From: Sphingobacteriales bacterium 44-15
GTDB lineage: Bacteria > Bacteroidota > Bacteroidia > Chitinophagales > Chitinophagaceae
Assembly (NCBI GenBank): GCA_001899685.1
Contig: MKWG01000027.1
Span: forward strand, 84,470-148,242
Direction of reading: 5' to 3'
Length of the DNA stretch: 63,773 nucleotides
Of this stretch, positions 60,346 through 63,773 are shown in pieces. Position 1 is the first letter of the stretch. Each line of letters starts with the position of its first letter. A model generated the notes under the pieces. The model worked only from the letters and a program-made list of their open reading frames with translations. It was not told where the DNA came from and searched no databases. The translations under genes and the position numbers were made by a program.

Positions 60346-60652
60346 ATACTGGTACTTTTTCCTTATTAATCCTGTCAAGAAAATATTTATTTCTGATTTT
60401 TTCTTCAGCCACAAGGTCTATCTTTCTACCTGTAATTTCTTCCAGTTTAAACAACAGATCAAAATAATCATAACCAGATACAGGAAAACCATTTTCATTC
60501 CTGATAAAAGTAAATAAAAAGTCAAGGTCTCTGTTTTCATTAAAATCATTTCCCCGCGCTGCAGAACCAAAAAGGTAAAGAGATTTCACCTTCATTGTCT
60601 TGCAGGCGTGCTCTATCCTTCTAATATTATTTTTTATTGCTTCTATCATCAT
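60335..60652 (-). CDS. MntA-like nucleotidyltransferase antitoxin
   Basis: A 105-residue minimal nucleotidyltransferase: '[20 protein letters not shown]' shows the GSx10DxD motif (GS at 29-30, D42, D44), as in MntA antitoxins that AMPylate the Tyr of the HepT Rx4HxY motif. The last residues overlap the HepT start by 11 nt. The start overlaps the miaB stop (ATGATGA), so it is translated with miaB. The catalytic residues are intact while its target toxin is frameshifted. Confidence 0.85.
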   Translation of the reverse strand: MMIEAIKNNIRRIEHACKTMKVKSLYLFGSAARGNDFNENRDLDFLFTFIRNENGFPVSGYDYFDLLFKLEEITGRKIDLVAEEKIRNKYFLDRINKEKVPVYES

Positions 60653-62079
60653 CCATTCATTACAACTTCCCCCAGCAATGTAGCTTTGGTACAGTCTGTT
60701 ACCCTTACATGTACATAATCTCCCTTACTGAAAGGATGATCTTTTTTGGAAAAAACGATCACCTTGTTCTGAGATGTTCTTCCCATCCAGTCCTCTGTGC
60801 TTTTTTTACTGTCGCCTTCTATCAGCACTTCAAAAGTCCTGCCTGTATCTTTCTCATTACTTTGCCTGGAAAGCTCATTTTGCAGGGAGACAATCTCCTG
60901 CAGTCTCCTTTTCTTCACTTCTTCAGGTATATCATCTGTATAGCGGCGCTGTGCAAGTGTGCCGGGGCGCTCACTGTAAAAGAACATATAGCTCATATCA
61001 TACCCGCTGTACTCCATCAGTGAAAGTGTGTCTTTATGATCTTCTTCGGTTTCCGTACAAAACCCTGCGATGATATCGCTGCTGATACCACAGCCGGGGA
61101 TGATTTCCCTGATGCGGTCAATTTTCGCCATATACCATTCGCGGGTATAAGTGCGGTTCATCAATTGCAGTATTCTCGTGGAGCCGCTCTGCACCGGCAG
61201 GTGTATATACTTGCAGATATTATCATACCGCACCATCACATGCAGCACGTCATCCGTAATGTCTTTGGGGTGTGAAGTCGAAAATCTTACGCGTAATAAA
61301 GGGGAAATATCAGCCACCTTTTCCAATAGCATGGCGAAGGTTACCGCCTGCTCCCCGGCATTGCCCGTAGCAAAAAAATAACTGTCTACATTTTGCCCCA
61401 GCAGGGTCACTTCTTTATATCCCCGGTTGAAAAGATCAGTGCATTCCGCTATAATAGAATCAGCATCGCGGCTCCGTTCCCGCCCGCGGGTGAAGGGTAC
61501 CACGCAAAAGGTGCACATATTGTTGCAGCCCCGCATGATGCTCACAAAAGCGGTTATACCATTGCTGTCCAGGCGTACAGGAGAAATATCTGCATAGGTT
61601 TCTTCCCGGCTCAACAAAACATTTACAGCCTTTTGTCCGCCTTCAGCCTCTTCTATCAGCGCCGGTAAGCTCCTGTAGGCATCAGGGCCAACCACCATAT
61701 CTACCAGCTTTTCCTCTTCCAGCAATTTCGACTTAAGCCTTTCTGCCATGCAGCCCAGCATGCCGACAAGCAGGCCCGGGCGGCTCTCCTTGGCTTTCCT
61801 GAAAGCTGTGAGCCGGTTGCGGACCGTTTGTTCAGCTTTCTCACGGATAGAACAGGTATTCAGCAATAACAGGTCCGCTTCTTCCACATTGCGGGTAGCG
61901 CCAAAGCCAGCACCATTTAAAATGGACGCAACGATCTCACTGTCAGAAAAATTCATCTGGCAACCATAACTCTCTATGTAAAATTTCTTCCTGTATACAG
62001 ACGGATCATTGACAAAAGGCGCATAAGCCTCTCCCTGTCTGCTTTCGTCGTGTATTTTATGGGGCAACACATCCAACAT
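60649..62079 (-). CDS. miaB: tRNA-2-methylthio-N6-dimethylallyladenosine synthase MiaB
   Basis: A 476-residue radical-SAM methylthiotransferase acting on i6A37 of tRNAs. N-terminal domain with cysteines in '[12 protein letters not shown]', '[14 protein letters not shown]' and 'MLGCMAERL' (second Fe-S cluster), radical-SAM motif CNNMCTFC ('[20 protein letters not shown]'), and a C-terminal TRAM domain ('[20 protein letters not shown]'). It lies immediately upstream of the MntA-HepT pair; miaB and the sigma54-activator/lptE/secG group are neighbours in many Bacteroidota, so the pair looks inserted. Confidence 0.95.
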   Translation of the reverse strand: MLDVLPHKIHDESRQGEAYAPFVNDPSVYRKKFYIESYGCQMNFSDSEIVASILNGAGFGATRNVEEADLLLLNTCSIREKAEQTVRNRLTAFRKAKESRPGLLVGMLGCMAERLKSKLLEEEKLVDMVVGPDAYRSLPALIEEAEGGQKAVNVLLSREETYADISPVRLDSNGITAFVSIMRGCNNMCTFCVVPFTRGRERSRDADSIIAECTDLFNRGYKEVTLLGQNVDSYFFATGNAGEQAVTFAMLLEKVADISPLLRVRFSTSHPKDITDDVLHVMVRYDNICKYIHLPVQSGSTRILQLMNRTYTREWYMAKIDRIREIIPGCGISSDIIAGFCTETEEDHKDTLSLMEYSGYDMSYMFFYSERPGTLAQRRYTDDIPEEVKKRRLQEIVSLQNELSRQSNEKDTGRTFEVLIEGDSKKSTEDWMGRTSQNKVIVFSKKDHPFSKGDYVHVRVTDCTKATLLGEVVMNG

Positions 62080-62209
62080 AATTAGTATCCAAAACTTTTA
62101 AGAGAGCAAAGATAACCAAATGTGCTTACAAAAATGCCACTTTGGCAGAGATGAAAAAAGGCTATATTCCGGGATCATGATATTTTATACAGGGGCCTTT
62201 TCAGAAAAT

Positions 62210-62701
62210 TCATATATCCCTGATCATCCACAATTCGCAGCCGAAATGGCCGGTATTTCCGAGTGGCGCCGGCAAATACCTGAACCCGTATTTCTCGTAA
62301 ATGATAACAGCGGTTTGCAACTCGGCCTTGGTTTCGAGATATACTTGTTTATACCCTTTTGCCCTGGCAGCTTCAAAGCAAACCGCCATCAGTTTCCTGC
62401 CTAATCCTATCCCCCGGGCTTCGGGTAAAATATACATTTTTACCAGCTCACACACGGAAGCGGGAAGCCCGCTGGTGGGGAAAATCCCGGCTCCTCCCAT
62501 GACAACGTCTTCTTTTTCTGCAACATAATATACACTGCCCGGGGTTTGAAAAACAGTATATAAAAAATCTGTTTCCTCCTCGTAATAGGCTGTACCCGGG
62601 TGATCAGCATTGAATTCCTTAAGCGTAGCGCGTACGATGACCGCTACAGCTTTGTTATCTTTTTCTGCTATCGGCCTTATATGAAGGTCTGTAAGATTCA
62701 T
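62210..62701 (-). CDS. GNAT-family N-acetyltransferase
   Basis: A 163-residue GNAT enzyme. 'VYYVAEKEDVVMGGAGIFPT' precedes the acetyl-CoA loop 'MYILPEARGIGLGRKLMAVC' (motif A, R/QxxGxG/A) and 'YLETKAELQTAVIIYEKYGF' (motif B). The substrate is unknown. It lies between miaB and the divergent fucosidase gene without coupling to either. Confidence 0.87.
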   Translation of the reverse strand: MNLTDLHIRPIAEKDNKAVAVIVRATLKEFNADHPGTAYYEEETDFLYTVFQTPGSVYYVAEKEDVVMGGAGIFPTSGLPASVCELVKMYILPEARGIGLGRKLMAVCFEAARAKGYKQVYLETKAELQTAVIIYEKYGFRYLPAPLGNTGHFGCELWMIRDI

Positions 62702-62757
62702 GAATGTTATAGTATATTTATCGCCTGCAAAGCAACAACAAAAATAAACCAGCTACA

Positions 62758-63773
62758 ATGTCTTTGTTTAAACCCCGCTCAATTATGTTCATTTCGATAG
62801 TAAACCTGAAAGCAATACTATCCTGTTCTGTCATTTTACTGCTTTCCTCTGCATTATATGCACAGCAATACGAGCCAACCTGGGAGTCTCTTGATAAAAG
62901 ACCGATCCCCGAATGGTACGATAATGCTAAATTCGGCATATTCATTCACTGGGGCGTATATGCCGTGCCGGCGTGGAGCCCGAAGGGACAATACTCCGAG
63001 TGGTACCAGCACTGGCTGCAGTCAGGCGCCTTCAAGGGAGCAGTAGCCGATTATCACAAAAAAGTATTCGGTGATCTTACCTACTACCAGTTAGCGCCGC
63101 TTTTCAAGGCGGAATTGTATAACCCGGATGAATGGGCAAAGCTTATTGAAGCATCCGGGGCAAAATATGTGGTGCTCACCTCCAAGCACCACGACGGCTT
63201 TGCGCTTTGGCCAAGCAGGGAGGCCAGCAAAGCGAGAAACTTTTCCTGGAATGCCGCAGAAGCGGGACCCAAAAGAGATGTGCTCGGCGATCTGTTTACA
63301 GCGTTACGCAAAACCTCTGTAAAGCCGGGCATGTATTATTCCCTGTATGAATGGTACAATCCATTGTGGTTAACTGATAAAGACAGGTATATCAATGAAC
63401 ATATGTGGCCGCAGATGAAAGAACTGATATCTACCTACAAGCCCTCGGTATTCTGGACAGACGGGGAATGGGATCTTCCTTCGTCAAGATGGAAATCTCC
63501 CGAATTTCTATCCTGGGCATTTAATGAAAGTCCTGTAAAAGACAGCCTTGTGGTGAACGACCGCTGGGGCAACGATACGCGCTTTCATCATGGCGGGATA
63601 TATACACCGGAATACCAGCCCGACCTGGATTTTGAAGACCATCCCTGGGAAGAAAGCCGGGGCATGGGCTTTTCGTACGGCTACAACCGTGAGGAAGATG
63701 CCTGGGACTATAATTCACCGCAATCGCTGCTCATAAGCCTTATTGATAAAGTAAGCCGTGGCGGGAATTTTTT
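62758..63773 (+). CDS. Alpha-L-fucosidase (GH29), 5' part, cut by window end
   Basis: The first 338 codons of a secreted glycoside hydrolase. The signal peptide ends SSALYAQ; the start is the ATG at 62758 or 62785. GH29 signatures: 'WYDNAKFGIFIHWGVYAVPA', 'GAKYVVLTSKHHDGFALWPS', and the nucleophile Asp in 'SVFWTDGEWDLPSSRW'. The window ends within 'DKVSRGGNFF', close to the end of the catalytic barrel. It releases alpha-L-fucose from glycans in the periplasm or outside. Confidence 0.92.
   Translation, partial: MSLFKPRSIMFISIVNLKAILSCSVILLLSSALYAQQYEPTWESLDKRPIPEWYDNAKFGIFIHWGVYAVPAWSPKGQYSEWYQHWLQSGAFKGAVADYHKKVFGDLTYYQLAPLFKAELYNPDEWAKLIEASGAKYVVLTSKHHDGFALWPSREASKARNFSWNAAEAGPKRDVLGDLFTALRKTSVKPGMYYSLYEWYNPLWLTDKDRYINEHMWPQMKELISTYKPSVFWTDGEWDLPSSRWKSPEFLSWAFNESPVKDSLVVNDRWGNDTRFHHGGIYTPEYQPDLDFEDHPWEESRGMGFSYGYNREEDAWDYNSPQSLLISLIDKVSRGGNF

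Overview
The window looks like a chromosomal stretch from a Bacteroidota bacterium, most likely of the Chitinophagaceae type. The signs are a type IX secretion C-terminal sorting domain, -7 promoter boxes of the TAnnTTTG form, Bacteroidota-type CopA, HMA-AraC and LptE/SecG gene order, short lipoproteins, and decayed RAYT/REP elements. One tRNA (Val, anticodon TAC) is present. I saw no CRISPR array, intact insertion sequence, prophage or rRNA. Taxonomy is inferred from gene content only.

Layout. 1-6.2 kb: the end of coaE, a DUF3347 lipoprotein, a thioredoxin-like protein, two decayed RAYT elements with REP-like palindromes around a truncated HTH regulator, two barrel-like secreted proteins and a TIG/NHL lipoprotein. 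6.2-16.4 kb: a minus-strand set made of a flavin/iron-sulfur D-lactate-dehydrogenase-like enzyme, a DUF1501 protein, a planctomycete-type cytochrome (DUF1549/DUF1553) and a secreted M43 protease. 16.7-22.8 kb: tRNA-Val, glutamate dehydrogenase, ccmBCD-like heme export genes, thymidine kinase and the Kdo transferase WaaA. 22.8-30.2 kb: a seven-gene nucleotide-sugar operon (DegT aminotransferase, UDP-glucose dehydrogenase, UDP-xylose synthase, a second UDP-sugar dehydrogenase, rfbB, rfbC, rfbD). 30.2-33.3 kb: a small divergent cluster of a GCS2/YbdK ligase, an ATP-grasp enzyme and an esterase-like hydrolase, with a structured leader. 33.4-42.4 kb: phosphocholine phospholipase C, a HAD phosphatase, a CDF transporter, a small repeat protein, a Gfo/Idh/MocA protein, a lone receiver and dusB. 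42.5-50.9 kb: a copper-handling locus. 51.3-63.8 kb: a CrtI-like oxidoreductase, gluconokinase, a BrkB-family protein, mltG, and a sigma54-activator/lptE/TPR-like/secG operon separated from miaB by an MntA-HepT toxin-antitoxin pair whose toxin is frameshifted. The window ends inside a GH29 fucosidase.

Strongest lead: the copper locus. An AraC-type regulator carries an N-terminal HMA-like domain with a CxxC metal site. It lies next to copA, a Crp/Fnr regulator, an MDR oxidoreductase, a small HMA chaperone, a DUF3347 protein and a multicopper oxidase fused to a CopB-like outer-membrane barrel. An identical 18-nt box lies upstream of both copA and the chaperone gene, in both cases exactly 60 nt before the TTTG of a CAnnTTTG -7 element. 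This suggests a direct one-component copper sensor and its operator.

Other structure: a family of four long palindromic intergenic repeats (about 70-125 bp, MITE-like), three RAYT gene remnants with two kinds of REP palindrome, and several clear terminators.
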